64,000 nt of DNA from Owenia fusiformis (Eukaryota; Annelida; Polychaeta; Sabellida; Oweniidae), in NCBI GenBank assembly GCA_903813345.2, contig CAIIXF020000008.1, positions 3,667,341-3,731,340 on the forward strand. Reading direction: 5' to 3'. The notes under the pieces were generated by a model. It ran no database searches. It was not told the origin of the DNA and worked only from the letters and a program-made list of their open reading frames with translations. A program made the translations under genes and the position numbers. Positions within the stretch are counted from its first letter, which is position 1; the number at the start of each line of letters is the position of its first letter. Below are positions 36,970 through 49,929 of this stretch, one piece after another.

Positions 36970-39900
36970 ATGGCTCGGCAGAACTCACCAAATGATGGAA
37001 TGTTCAATGAAATAAACCGTATTAAAGGACAACAGACAATGCTATATGATGCGCTCGGAATACCTTTTCCGGTGAATGAGATTGATGATTATTACCACCC
37101 TCAATTTATAAGTTCCAATGTACACGAGGTTACAAAGACTTTGGACATCAGAGATGGCGATATTATGCTTTGCTCATACCCTCGATCAGGTTTGTTTCTA
37201 ATTTTCTGAGAATAGTGAATCAAATTGTTTGTTTTCTTTGTTGCGCATTTGTTTGTTGAGGACAACCTACAGTTTTTCAGGTGTATTGATAGCATAGGCT
37301 AAGGTCGATAGAAATAATTTTTTAAATAAAGATGGCATGGATCTGTGTTTATTTAGAAATATTAAAACTTCTGTTGGTGCTGCCATCTTTATATCGGCCC
37401 TGAACCTATGATTGATAGAATGACCATTATCACATGTCAGCAACAATCGATGGAGCAATATATCTATTTAATGTATAGTCCGTTATATGTTCATTACATA
37501 GTCCTTAAATCAGTGCATATACATGATTCCTATTTTACCCAAAAGTAAGTGTAACGTAAGTTATGTTAAATGCTGCTCATTTAACTAGGTCAACACTGGA
37601 TATGGAACATCATTTACAGATTGACACATGGAATGGAAGAGGCACCCAAGGGTCACGAAGAGTTTTGTATGCCGGAATTAGTAGGTCATGATCTTGATAA
37701 GGTTCCATCACCTAGAATACTACGCACTCATCAACTGCCAGATACTCTACCTAAAGATATATGGAGGTACGAGAAGCTGTTTGGTTAACATTATGGTTAA
37801 CATTATGCTTCACCTCATTGTAACAGGACATTGCATTCATTTTACTGAAAGACAAGGTTATAACTGTAAAAGGACATTATATTTGTTTTACTGAAAGATT
37901 TGCAAGGTTATACCATTGTAACAGGACATTGTTTTGTTTTACTGAAATACGTACAAGGTTATAACTGTAACATGACATTATATTTGTTTTACTGAAAGAT
38001 TTGCAAGGTTATACCATTGTAACAGGACATTGTATTTGTTTTACTGAGAGACGTACAAGGTTATACCATTGTAACAGGACATTGTATTGTTTTACAGAAA
38101 GACGTGCACGGTTATACCATTGTAACAGGACATTGTATTTGTTTTACTGAAAGACGTACAAGTTTATAACTGTAACAGGACATTGTATTTGTTTTACTGA
38201 AAGACGTACTAGGTTATAACTGTGACATGACATTGTATTTGTTTTACTGAAAGACGTACAAGTTTATAACTGTAACAGGACATTGTATTTGTTTTACTGA
38301 AAGACGTACTAGGTTATAACTGTGACATGACATTGTATTGTTTTACAGAAAGACGTGTAAGGTTATAAATATCGTTCGCCATCCTAAGGATGTGGCATAT
38401 AGCTTATTCAAACACCACTCGACCTGGGAACCATATGGGTATGATGGAACTTGGGAAGGATATTTACCCATGTTTCTTAAAGAAGAAGGTACTTTTATCA
38501 ATATTCCACGAAGAAAAGCAATCTGAAGTTAATGTAAAATGAGACACCAAAATAACTATATTTATAGAAATACTTTTTCAAGTGGTTTTCTTTTTATCTT
38601 CATAATTGATATTTCTCTCTCCAAAGAATTCTTATAAGTTATTTGTACACCTTTAAATGTCTTTAATCTAAAATTGAACGTGAATGGTATATAATAGAAA
38701 ATGAAAAAAACATAAAATTAAATTGTCGTGGACTGAAAAAATAACTAAGCAAAGGGACCGGATCAAAAACTGTAATGGAATCTAGCAAGAAAAGGCCAGC
38801 AAACCCCATATATCCCGAAACCATGATCTAACGTGAAGAGGATGTCTCATACCCCATTTCTTCCACCATTCAGGAACACCAATATTACATTCTAAGATCA
38901 GAACACCAAGGGACATCTTAATCATACTGAAGTCATAACAATACATGTTGAAGAAAATTAGAATTGATACTCTACAATACTCATTAATATCAAAAATAGT
39001 TGTATATACAAGAGAGACCATTCGGTGATAACATTTATAGGATTATAGGATTATTTACTACAGAATATGGTATTGTTAATTTCAGTTGCATGGAATGGAT
39101 TGTTCAAACATATAATAGCCTACAGCAAGAAAGCAGAAGGAACAAACATTATGTGTATCACGTTTGAGGAATGTAAAACGGTTTGTTTTATATGAATAAA
39201 ATTTATTATAATAGCCTTGTCGCATTGTCCTAGATTTAGTAATGTTGTAAGCTGTTGTTTCATTTAAAATTAAAATCGACTTTCTGTATAGTAGTTTGAC
39301 TTTGACCATCACTCCTTGTCCTAGTACCCTTCTAAGTATTCCTCATTGTCTTCGAAATTTAATATCATGATCTTTCGTCAATCGAAAACCTTAGAATCTA
39401 TTAAGATATTAGCCAAATACAATTGATTTGAACATAATTTGTTACAGGACACCCTTGGGACAATAAAGAAATTAGCCAAATACATAGGCCACGAAAGGAG
39501 TGAAGATGATTACAAACAATTGATAGAAGCCACGCGTATCGAAGCAATTCAATCGAGGAACAGAGAATACGATCCTCTTTCAAGAGGTGATCGGGGAAGG
39601 GATGTCATGTTCAGACAAGGTAGCCAAGTATTACAAAAATATTCTATTCGTATCGTCCGCTTATAAAAAAGTTCTGAAATGTTAGATGTTCGCATAAAAT
39701 ATTTTCCTCTTCTAGGAGAGGGCCAATGACCACTATAAATTGAAAATTCCTTCTTAAGCCAGCCGAGTCCTTGAACACTATCAAAATAGCTGCCATTTTC
39801 ATAAAAATGCAATTTTAATTGTAATTTTAAATGTTTGTGGTAAATTTAAATTTCTCCGATGTCCGTGTGGTATACATTTATATTTTCAAACTTTGCCGTG

Positions 39901-40628
39901 GATTCGATTTTAAATGCTTCTAATGATCTACAAATACTTACAATGATTTCTATTTGTAATGTTTTGACTTCCCCGGTTCATAAAAACAAGATTATTCGTT
40001 CATTAGTTCGGAAATAGAATCATCGGAGAAGGTCTTAAACCATGAAATCAAAGCATGAGAAAAAATTTGGACCATTTTGTCGGCTGTATGTTACAATTTA
40101 AATACATGGTAATATTTAATCCAATTTCTACAGATTGTTTTCTTATAGACAAAAAAGTTTCGCTGTAAGAGAAAGATTTTTTGTCATATGGTCGCTCCAT
40201 CCAATTCGAAATCTGGTTCTCGTGAGCAGACTTATGAACTTAAAGCAGCACCACATAAAAATTTTAAAAGATGGCTACTTGATTAATGAAAAAACATGAT
40301 TTTTATAAAAGAAATTTATTGTTGAATTGTCATCTTTTCAATTTTTTCTTCAGACGTTTCAGAAATGTTTTTATATGCAGACGATACAAATATAATATCC
40401 TCTTGAAACAATCTTGATGACCTTAATACCACAGTAAATAAGCACATTTCTATATAGACATTTCTTATCACAAGTATGTTGTTTTGTACGTTCCTTTGCT
40501 CTTTTTCAGGTAAAATTGGAGATTGGAAGAATCACTTTACTGTATCTCAAAACGAGGTGTTCAATAAAGTGTACAAGGAGAAAATGAAGGGCATACCATA
40601 TGTGTATGACAACATTCTAGACATTTAA
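36970..40628 (+). CDS. Cytosolic sulfotransferase 3 (SULT family), 6 exons
   Basis: 307 residues. Exons: 36970-37189, 37589-37766, 38349-38488, 39086-39180, 39448-39619, 40510-40628 (924 nt). Motifs: [74 protein letters not shown] and the end VYDNILDI. Very close to gene 2: exon 2 and the 20-plus intron bases before it are almost unchanged, and the 3' flanks after the stop (AACAAAGCGA-GTGTTTGTCT) align. This marks a recent duplication or gene conversion. Intron 2 is filled by an acceptor-derived minisatellite; the functional acceptor is at 38347-38348. Substrate unknown. Confidence 0.9.
37800..38348 (+). repeat. Minisatellite built from the exon 3 acceptor (sulfotransferase 3)
   Basis: Ten decoy units of TGTAACAGGACATTGTATTT-GTTTTACTGAAAGACGTAC-AAGGTTATAAC precede the genuine junction TTGTTTTACAG/AAAGACGTGTAAGGTTATAA at 38349. 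Each unit thus contains the polypyrimidine tract plus the first 20 or so coding bases of exon 3. Nine decoys have TTTTACTGA (AG changed to TG). One, near 38096, keeps TTTTACAGA. The last four units form a 108-bp two-unit higher-order repeat. Confidence 0.93.
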
Positions 40629-40731
40629 CAAAGCGATGTGTTTGTCTGAGAATCTACTTCCACAAATTTCACCAGATCTACTGACCAAATGATCATGAAC
40701 AGTATACTCATAGTCTAATGTAAAACTTTAT

Positions 40732-40900
40732 ACAATTGTAGACCTCTCTTGAGGTCAACTGGCAAAATTGTATACCAATACTGTAAACCTTAAAAGTTAT
40801 GTTGACCGAGACCGGAGGTCGAGGTCAACAGTACAGTCAGGGTTTACTGTTGAGGTATACACTTTGGCCAGTTAACCGAATAGAGAGGTTAACAATTGTT
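40732..40900. mobile_element. Short palindromic MITE between convergent sulfotransferases
   Basis: ACAATTGTAGACCTCTCTTG-AGGTCAACTGGC on the left is inverted as GCCAGTTAACCGAATAGAGA-GGTTAACAATTGT on the right, with GTATACC/GGTATAC and GTAAACC/GGTTTAC pairs inside. About 165 bp, non-coding. It sits about 100 bp past the stop of sulfotransferase 3. The rest of 40629-41583 shows no gene. Confidence 0.7.
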
Positions 40901-41583
40901 TTGTTAGTCCGAAGAATATAATAATTTGAAGGATATATTATCGAATATCACGTGAACATATTTGATAAGTGTAGGTATCATATTTTAGCAAAAAATCCCC
41001 AAACTGTCAAATATTTGTAATTTTTTCACAACTTATTTTTTCAATTTTTCAAAATTAAAGAAAATCAACATTTGAAAAACATTTTTTCAAAAGTAGCGGT
41101 CAACAGTACCTAGTAGCTCATCAACCAATCAGAATTGAGTATTTCAATTGAGGTACTAACAATATCAATTGTACACGCTAACATCCTATTGTAATAAACT
41201 ACAAATCTACTGTAGAAAAAAGTTGCTGGTTCAATTGTCTACAAATTCGTGTACATCATCCAGCAGGGTTACAATGACTCAATGGACCTAGGTTGTTGTA
41301 GGATTGCATCGCCAACTGGTCGTCCAGTTCATTGCTTAAACTGCCAGCAACAACAACTTGTCCAAACGTTTGCATAGATTTGATAATACCAAACGGAGAT
41401 CATGATGTTATTCACTAACATAAATCACCCCCTTGGCACGCTGATACCTTCTTTTATAACGTTAACCAGTACTATTTTTGGACCAAATATATTGGGAATA
41501 ACACATGATTCATATATGAATTCACAAGGTGTTTTATTTAATAAAGATAGCAATACACTAAAGGTGTTCGTGTCCTTATTCAT

Positions 41584-44500
41584 CTAAACATCCAGGCAGT
41601 CGTTGTACAGAAACGGAAAGTCATCCATTTTCTCTTTATATACATGGTTAAATGTTTCACTTTGTTCAGTTGTGAAGTGCAGTTTCCAATCCCCAATGTC
41701 GCCTGTAAAGACATAGACACTAATCTTAATTAATTGGTTTGTCTCGGTGCTAAACATTGTATATCATTATTCTATTTCGACGACATTTAAAGGGAATGCG
41801 AAGTTTTGTCCCTTAAACTTGATAATAAGTTAGAATAAAGATATATCTTTCAATCCAACTTAGTTTTATTGTTCTATCATTATCCTTTTAATTGTTATTG
41901 AGCCCCGGGTTTTGCATATGAACTGGACCACGGAGCTGCCATTTCAACCGTAAAGTGGTTCTTTACGACATTGTTATGACGTCATTGATGCCAGATTGAT
42001 GCCTTGGCATTCTAAAAGTTTTGTGGCGCCATTTTTGAATCAAAAAATGAATGCCGAGTTGTTGCCATTCCAAAATCAAAGAAATCATTTCAAAGGAACT
42101 AAAAGAATACGTATATACCACCCATAATAAAGAACGATTTCAATAGGATATTAACGCCGGCATTTTCGGAATTGCTTTTTACCTATCTAGACATGGAATG
42201 CAGGTTAGATTTATTCTTCATTTACACTTGAAACAATCTGGGATTCGTGACTTTTTAACTTTTATTAGGTCTAGCGCTAAATGCGAACAGAGAATGCTAA
42301 TTCTATCAGGCGAATGCAAACTATTAGAATAAAACATAATTAAATTAATTCAACCAACCCATCTTGAATTTCCAAGAATGCAATAGAAAGATTTGCTAGT
42401 CTCATTACAAAAATACGTGTTCGTACTTTAATATTCATGATTGCATTTATGTTTATCTTTAACACAGGTATTCAAAGAAATTAACATTTTAAAATTAAAT
42501 TTTAAAACCGTATTCAATTACTATCATGGATTCTTAGCCTCACGTTACATTTTTACGGGGACCGTGCGGTCTATCATTTCTGTGGTAAGTAGGATTTCTA
42601 CGGTTGCCTAAGTATTTCTGCAGTCAGATAATTTAGCAGTCACATTTGCTAAGATAGACGTACGGCGTATCTTGATTATGAGGAAAAACTACGATTCCCA
42701 TACGGCTGGTAAATGATGACGCACGATCAGCGTAGGGTGGCCCTACGACGTGCGTAGTTTTTCTTGAAGGCATCCACAAGGGGTTCGGTTCGGAAAGGTC
42801 AATTGGAACCTATGAATTCCAAGCGCAGCCGCAAGTCGACCGTGAACCCGACGTACGGCCGTCGTGAGACCTACGGTTTGGCTGCTGCTTGTTGATATCT
42901 ATAGTGACAACAGGAAAGAAAAAGTTATAACTCCGACTCTACGCCTTGTAAAAACTGGATATGTCGTGTACGTAGACAGCAAGGTGACCTTAAGTCGACT
43001 GTAGTTTTCCTATGTTTGCCGCAGAAATTTACTGATTTCAGGGAAATACGATCGACGTGTGGTCGCATTGAACAAATGTGACTGAAGCTTTAAAGTTCCA
43101 CTTATTTTCCGATATAGAAAAACAAAAGGTTGTATGCCATTAAATTGAAAATCATTATTTCGAAAATACTGTATAACTGTACTTACCACGGATGTTATAT
43201 AATTAAATTCGAGCTCGAAATCAGGAATTGTTTTTAACAAAAAATAAATATATAATAAAATAAATATTAAACTATTGGCGTACTATCAATACGGCAATTG
43301 CCTTATCGTCGTTGAAATGAAATATCATACTACAATCGACCCCATCGTCCGCATCACTGAATGTTATGAGCCTTCTCTTGTCATGATCTAAGGTGAAATA
43401 CCATTGAATTTTGAAAAGCTTTTTTTTGTCATATCGAATGTCGCTACGGTGATATGATGATTGAAATTGGTCGTTTAACAACTGAGAAAAAATTAAACAT
43501 TACGTATTATTCTTTGAAAATATGACAGTGGCATGTCCTTGTAAAGCTTTTGCCAATCTTAATATTTAGGAGATTGACATTTACATACGTATCATTTAGA
43601 CGACATCGATTTTTCGATTTTTGTTTGTTTGCGTTTTTCATCAGAATTTAAATGGCTAAACAACTTAGGGAGTTACGGTTTCATTGGATTACTACTTTTT
43701 GTTTTGTTTCTTTCATTCTCCAATATGCCCCTATTCATGCACCTATATATATTTGAATAGAATACTACAGATTGAAGAAATCTACCATTTATGATTAGGT
43801 AAGAAAGCAATTGCAGCAGTATGCCTATTTGCCGACGTATACCTTAAGGTTAATAATGATGTGCCGTAAATGCTCATCAGCGCATTAATGAACATTAGCA
43901 TAGATTTTGATATTTTAAATGGTATGTCGTATTTACATAAATATAGTAAATGCAATTATTTGTTGGATGCGTTCAGCCGATGATATAACCTACATGTACT
44001 TATTTTTACCACAAATACGCCAACACATTAGCCACATTAATCTTAGTTAAATAAATCCCAATTGATGCACAGTAATGCATTTATGTACCCTTTGCATTCG
44101 TTTGACTTCACTTCTTAAAAGATTGCTTCGTCTTCAGTTTAGACTCTGCACGCAGGGTAGCATTTATGTGTAAATGCCATTTTGTATATTTTAATGCATT
44201 TACCTCATTTATTGGTAAAATATACAAGAAAGCATTTACAGGATTTGAACAGATTTATCCTTTTTGACCCAGTGTTATCATTATATAAAATAATTCTAGT
44301 GGATATTTTTCAAGTGGAATATAATGCGATGACTTCCGAATCGCGCAGCCGATATCTCATAAGTTTAGTGATTTTTCTACCTAGCCTATACTATATCACA
44401 TTGGAGAAAATAAATACAAACATTTGAAAAATTACATTGCAACAATTCAATTGGTATGAAGAATATATTGAAACAACTTTTCCAAATATATGATATGATA

Positions 44501-47500
44501 TGGACTGACGCGGACAAAAATAGTTATAAAATATCAGTGAAATGTGTTCTATTTCTGCGATCCGAGTATGACGTGATTATATATAGGGGTGGGACGGATA
44601 ACCGAAATACCGAAAAACCGCGGTTCATAGCCTTCGGATCGGTTTTCGGATCACGGCCCTACTTTGGGATCAGCTTTTCGGATCGTTTTCGGATTAATAT
44701 TTCATGGGTCAAGTATCAATAAAACAGTTAAAAACACTGTTTTACAGCAACATTTTTGATATTCCTAGTCCCTACCTTGTCTGTCTTGTCTGTTGCTAGC
44801 TCACTCGTTTACTAGATTCGTTTCGTATCCGCGTATTCGTATCCCTCGGTAATCAATCATGTGGTCTCTGGTACTATATTCTTTAGTCGTGTATTCTAAA
44901 TAATATGTATTGTTCATGAAATACTATAACATAAAATTCCATCTTTAAAATATTGTTATAACGTGGCATAATTGATACAAAGATTTGCGCAAATTTATAT
45001 TTGCGCAGGTTCGATGTAGGGTATTATTTTGTGCGCACCCACAATACATTCAAATATGGCGTCTGGATCTCAAATTCCCGTTTTCCCAAAAGAAATGAAG
45101 ATTATAAATTAGTTATTTTATTGGTTGTATTAAAAGAAAGTGACAGTCAGCAGTGAAGTCAGAGACAAAGCAGCTAATCATGTCAATCAATACAAATCCT
45201 TAAAATGAATGAACCGAACCGAAAAAACCGAACCGACGGCTGATGATCCGAAAAACCGAACCGAACCGAACCGAAACGAACCGTCCCATCCCTAATTATA
45301 TAGCGACATTTCCCAGGCATAAATTTTAAGGCATCAATGACGTCATTGATACATAACAATGGCGGCATCCGCAGCGATCCAGATATGGGTACTTTGAACT
45401 TGAATTATATGTTTAGTTCGAACACGATATGTCCCATGAGTGAGCTGAAGTGATAGATGATGGTTATAAGTAGCCAGCGTGTAAATTAGAACATGAAACT
45501 TCGCATTCCCTTTAACCCAAGATCTTTTGGACTCTTTGCTAGTTTAGTTTACCCCCTTTCATAATATAGTCGTCATAGAATATATTTGTTAAGCTGTACC
45601 TACTTGGTAATCCGAAAAGAAAACTTGGTCAGACCAGTTTACTTATTTCTGGGAAGTTGTCCATTTTTTCCCATTCGATGAAGAATTATTGTTATTTTGA
45701 GCCGAAATGAAAACTAGCTGGAAAACATATAGGTACTCCATCGAAGCCTTGGGCGAAGCTGCTACCCAAACATCGACAAGGGAATATAAAAATCTAGACT
45801 GAGTCTCTTAAGAAAAAATGTTTTTCTTGGAACTAGAAATCTCAATTAATAATTCATGTTCCTGGGTCTATGTACCCAAATGTGGAAATATGGAAGTAGT
45901 AAGTTGACTGGGTATTTTCAATAACAATTCTATAAAACAATACAGTTACCTTTTCTGTATATGATATCGTCAACGCGGCCTTTTCTAGCAATGGCCTCAT
46001 ACTCAGCGTTTCGTTTTTGCATCGTTTTTATACTTGTCTCATCAACCATTTTCTGGAAGTTCTCGTCGGACCATTGGACCCCTAAGTAATCAGCAAGCTT
46101 CTTTATAGTACCTAAAGTATCCTGATTGTGAAATAAACGATATAGATACAGTATAAGAAACATAACTACATTTATCCTATGCCAAGTAGAGTTTTAGGGA
46201 GATAAGTTGGTAAGATATATCCCGTATCCTGATTTTGAGGTTTCCATATCCTGAACCTCCATATCTCCCGCCATATCTCCCGCTCCAGGGCATATCTTCC
46301 CGCTTTGAAAAAAATTTGAAAAATAAGAAAAAATTGAAAAAAAAGAAAATGTGAAAAATGTGAAAAATAGAAAATTGAAAAAAGAAAAAAAATAGAAAAG
46401 AAATTTGAAAAAATTAGAAAAATTTGAAAAAATTGAAAAAATAAAAAATAATTGAAAAAAAATTGAAAGAAAATTAGAAAACTCTACTTGGTATAGGATA
46501 AAGCAGTTATGTACGGTCGGTTTGGATATTGGGTTCATCCCTCGTGAGATATGCACATCTACGTTCGGTCCCTACGGTCCCTCAGGTAGATATGCATATC
46601 TCCCTCTGGATAAACCCCATATCCAAAACCTCCCAGTACATAACCCTTATTTATTCCATAGTGAGTATGATATTCATAGGATAACATGTCAAAATAAAAA
46701 TGGTATTTTTGTAATCAGTGGTAAAATATGATATTTTTGACAAATTTTCACTTAACCATAGCATACGGTGTTTTAGCCATGACATACGGCGCCGTATGCT
46801 ATGAATTATGGATTTTTTGCTACTTCGGACTCAAAAAGAGGCTAAGTGTCAACATCGCCGGATCGTTTGGAAAATTCGAATTGAATCACTTAATTTCCGA
46901 CGATTCTGATGATGACTTTAACTATGGAATAAAAAGAACATCCTATGATTTACTCGTGATATGATTTTAATCCACTCATGGATATCGATATCTGCACTTT
47001 CTCGCTACGCTCGCTCGTGCAGATATCATATCCATTCGTGGATAATAATCATATCACTCATAAATCATAGGATATCCTTTATATATCAATCAAAAAAGTG
47101 GGATAACATATAAACCCTGTCGAAGAAGTACTTCAACAAGTAGTACAATATTTATATAATACATATTCATAAATATCTTTATACAAGGTACTACATGTAC
47201 TATCGTAAATTTTTTATTAATTACTTACCCTTTTACACTCTTCAAATGTGATGAAAAGGACATCGTTTGTCTCTGCTTTCTGTTTATAGTCTTTAATATG
47301 TTTGAACCATCCGCCACCCCAAAGGACTGTGTATGAAATAATTTATTTAAATTATAGTTCCACATGACATGAATTAGAAGGGAGAGACATGGTACACATT
47401 TTAAAATGCTGAAACCATTTTTAAAGCTTGCCAATGGTTCCCTTCGAACCCAATTTACTGAAAATGATAATTGAGAACTTATCTTAATTCTCTATTCCAC

Positions 47501-49405
47501 TCACTATAACTAGTATTAGCAAGTCATCAAATGCATTTATAAAATTATCTGTGTATCTTTTTGCTGTTTGGAATTCTCCACCTTGTCTTTACGCATACTA
47601 TCGAATAAATTAAATTCGCACGAGCCACATACAACCTCTTGGCCTGTATGTCCCACTCAATTTCTTAACTTACTTTCTTCATTTAGGAACATTGGCAAAT
47701 ATCCCTCCCAAGTTCCTTGGTAACCATACACCTTAGTTGCAGTCAGATGCTTGTAAAAGCTGACAGCGACATCTTTCGGGTGACGAACCATGTTTATTAC
47801 CTTACATTTCTTACTAGAAATACAAACAATTTTATCGTTTTAGCATTAGAATCTATAAACAGTAACAAGACAAACAAATACAATCGTTTACATTTCGGGG
47901 TAAATGCTTCGTTTGAGAACTCGATACCCGACTGCTCCATCATTGCCGATAAACAATCTCGGAAAATGAAAAAAACAATTTTGTGAATTATCACAACATA
48001 ATTCTAACAGAATCCTTTCATTTTGAACTATGTATTTCAATATCATGTGTAAATGACCGAATATAATTTTGAAAATACTCATTCCATTAAATATTGGTAT
48101 GTAATTGTAATCATGACAATACATTTTATATGTCATTTGAAGAATGTAATCTTATTTTCTTTACTTTATTGCTATTTTTACTGTTAATGAAAATTGTATG
48201 TTGGATGTACGTTTGGCCCTAAAAGGGCATCAGTACAAATAAATCCTATTATACATACGCTCCTTGATCTACCTTTAAAACATATTTTGTTTTGGACACC
48301 CTGATCGAATGGAATATTAACTTAAATATATTATCATACTCCCATACATCCTGTGGCACTGTCTTTGTCATTTGATGTGTACGTATAATTCGTCTGGATG
48401 GTATGTCATCTAATTTGTGGCCAACGTTCTCTGCCTGACACATTTCTTCATAACCTTTGGGTGCCTCGTTTAAATCGTGTGTTAGGCGGTACGCAACATT
48501 CCACATCCAATGTTGGCCTAGAAAATGATTAACATATCTCTTCTAACAAACAAAACCACATACAGATAGTCACTTGTAAGCATATTGTAAGAATGGATAT
48601 TTAATTCTGGACACTCACAATGTCATCGTCTTTCAACCGCTTGGAACTTTACAACCGTTCTAATGAAGAACTCAATCCAACGTATCGTATACAGTATCTA
48701 ATTTATGATCCTACATTTAATGTACTAAATGTATAATAACATTAAAGAATAAATTTGATATTTATTGGCAAAATGAATATCCGGAGGATATCGTAACGAT
48801 ATACTCCGGAAAACCCAATATGCGGAGGATATTGCGACGATACACTCCGCTTGTTGATTTCCCGCCAAATTGACTCTATTTGGCATGAAATTCATTTTTG
48901 CAATGATATTATACGTTTAGTACACTCCTTGTAAGTGTAGGATAATAAGAACATCCTATGATTTTTTCAGAATATCATTTTGGTTTTAGGGGCCCAATTT
49001 TTTTCAGACTCAAAATTCCCCCCCCCCCCTCCTCCCTTGTTAATTTCTGGATCCGCCACTGATCCTACATGCACTTACCTGACATCTTTTATACGCATTT
49101 TACAATAATGAATTCGAAGTCTGCTTACACTTACAGCATTTTACACATTCGTTTGCACCTTGATTTGACTAACCTGATCTGGGATAAGAGCAAAACCATA
49201 TATCACTCTCCCTAACTTCCAATGTTCTCATCTCATCATGTATGGTCGGACTGATATATTGAGGAAAGAAGAATCCCTCTAAATCTTGACCCGGCATCGG
49301 GGATCCACAAGCATCGTAGCGTATGATGGGTGCCTCAGCACGAAATCGAGCGAACATGTCATCAAAAGCCTCTTCTGCTTCAATATCCTTCTCAGATGAC
49401 TCCAT
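41584..49405 (-). CDS. Cytosolic sulfotransferase 4 (SULT family), 6 exons, minus strand
   Basis: 312 residues. Exons in transcript order: 49405-49174, 48517-48340, 47813-47674, 47326-47229, 46121-45950, 41702-41584 (939 nt); phases as in genes 1-3. Motifs: [61 protein letters not shown] and YRKGDIGDWKLHFT. It keeps the canonical RKG where the other three have RQG. Exon 4 is one codon longer than in the others. It is the most diverged member, and its 3' end faces that of gene 3, about 1 kb apart. Introns 4 and 5 are enlarged by transposons and hairpin elements. Confidence 0.9.
42540..43010. other. CpG-rich island-like insert in sulfotransferase 4 intron 5
   Basis: A 0.45 kb stretch rich in CG, with GTACGG, TACGAC, CGTAGG and CCGTCGTGAG words, set in AT-rich intron. 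Compositionally similar to the interior of the 33816 element. It may be part of a transposon, but no ends were found. No coding sequence was recognised. Confidence 0.35.
44584..45294. mobile_element. hAT-like non-autonomous element in sulfotransferase 4 intron 5
   Basis: Ends are TAGGGGTGGGACGG and CCGTCCCATCCCTA (inverted), flanked by a perfect 8-bp duplication ATTATATA at 44576-44583 and 45295-45302. The 8-bp duplication and TAGGG-type ends fit hAT elements. Subterminal repeats of CCGAA/CCGAACCGAA occur at both sides (CGGATCGGTTTTCGGATC on the left, clustered CCGAACCGAA on the right). 711 bp, no transposase frame. Confidence 0.85.
46159..46513. mobile_element. TIR element in sulfotransferase 4 intron 4
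   Basis: The left end CATAACTACATTTATCCTAT-GCCAAGTAGAGTTTT matches, inverted, the right end AAAACTCTACTTGGTATAGG-ATAAAGCAGTTATG. The interior has CATATCTCCCGC repeats and a long purine-rich GAAAAAATT low-complexity run (about 46300-46475). No coding capacity. Confidence 0.7.
46519..46640. repeat. Palindromic hairpin, GGATATTGGG/CCCCATATCC type
   Basis: GGTTTGGATATTGGGTTCAT-CCCTCGTGAGATATGCACAT on the left pairs with ATATGCATATCTCCCTCTGG-ATAAACCCCATATCCAAAACC on the right. The short loop contains GGTCCCTACGGTCCC. It abuts the TIR element on its left. Confidence 0.65.
46932..47088. repeat. Long hairpin with 66-bp arms
   Basis: The left arm includes CATCCTATGATTTACTCGTG, ATATGATT, AATCCACTCATGGATATCGA and TATCTGCAC. 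The right arm is its inverted copy, ending ATCATAGGATATCC. The loop is TTTCTCGCTACGCTCGCTC. The phrase AAGAACATCCTATGATTT recurs at 48948-48966, next to another hairpin group. Confidence 0.75.
48784..48862. repeat. Tandem pair of perfect small hairpins
   Basis: CCGGAGGATATCGTAACGAT-ATACTCCGG is followed by GCGGAGGATATTGCGACGAT-ACACTCCGC. Each folds on itself and the two are diverged copies. They are enclosed by TGGCAAAATGAAT (48767) and its inverted form ATTCATTTTTGCA (48890). They lie in intron 1 of sulfotransferase 4. Confidence 0.65.
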
Positions 49406-49929
49406 TTTATAACATGCGTTTCGAAAACCCGCCTGTAGTTTTAATTATCTTTAAAAACAGCCAAGGTGAACGAGGTGACTTATAGTTCAGATATAATGTA
49501 TGTAGTAGTATGGCAAACTGAAATGTTATCACCGAGGCTACTATGACCTGCTGTACAAATAACATATTTTTATGTCGTAGCAATACTATATCCCAGCCTT
49601 TCAGTAGGTGATGTAGGTTCGAACCTAAAGCGATCCTAAAAGTGAATGCTTAAACGAACCTAAAACAGTGTATTGAATATATTATCTAATATCGTTGAAT
49701 AACATAATATGAGCCTCGCCAAAGGAAAACCAGTCTTATCACAAAAAATAATTGTGCTACAGAGCCAAAAATGTGCCAAGATTAAAAAGAAAATGTGCAA
49801 AATTCAAATCCGTCATTTTGGTCTATATCTGCAAGGAAAAATTGACACAAGTCATAGCTCATTTGAAAGGTCACTTTATAGAAAAACAAAAAATTAAAAC
49901 ATTGAAAAAATCACGGGCTATCAATATTG

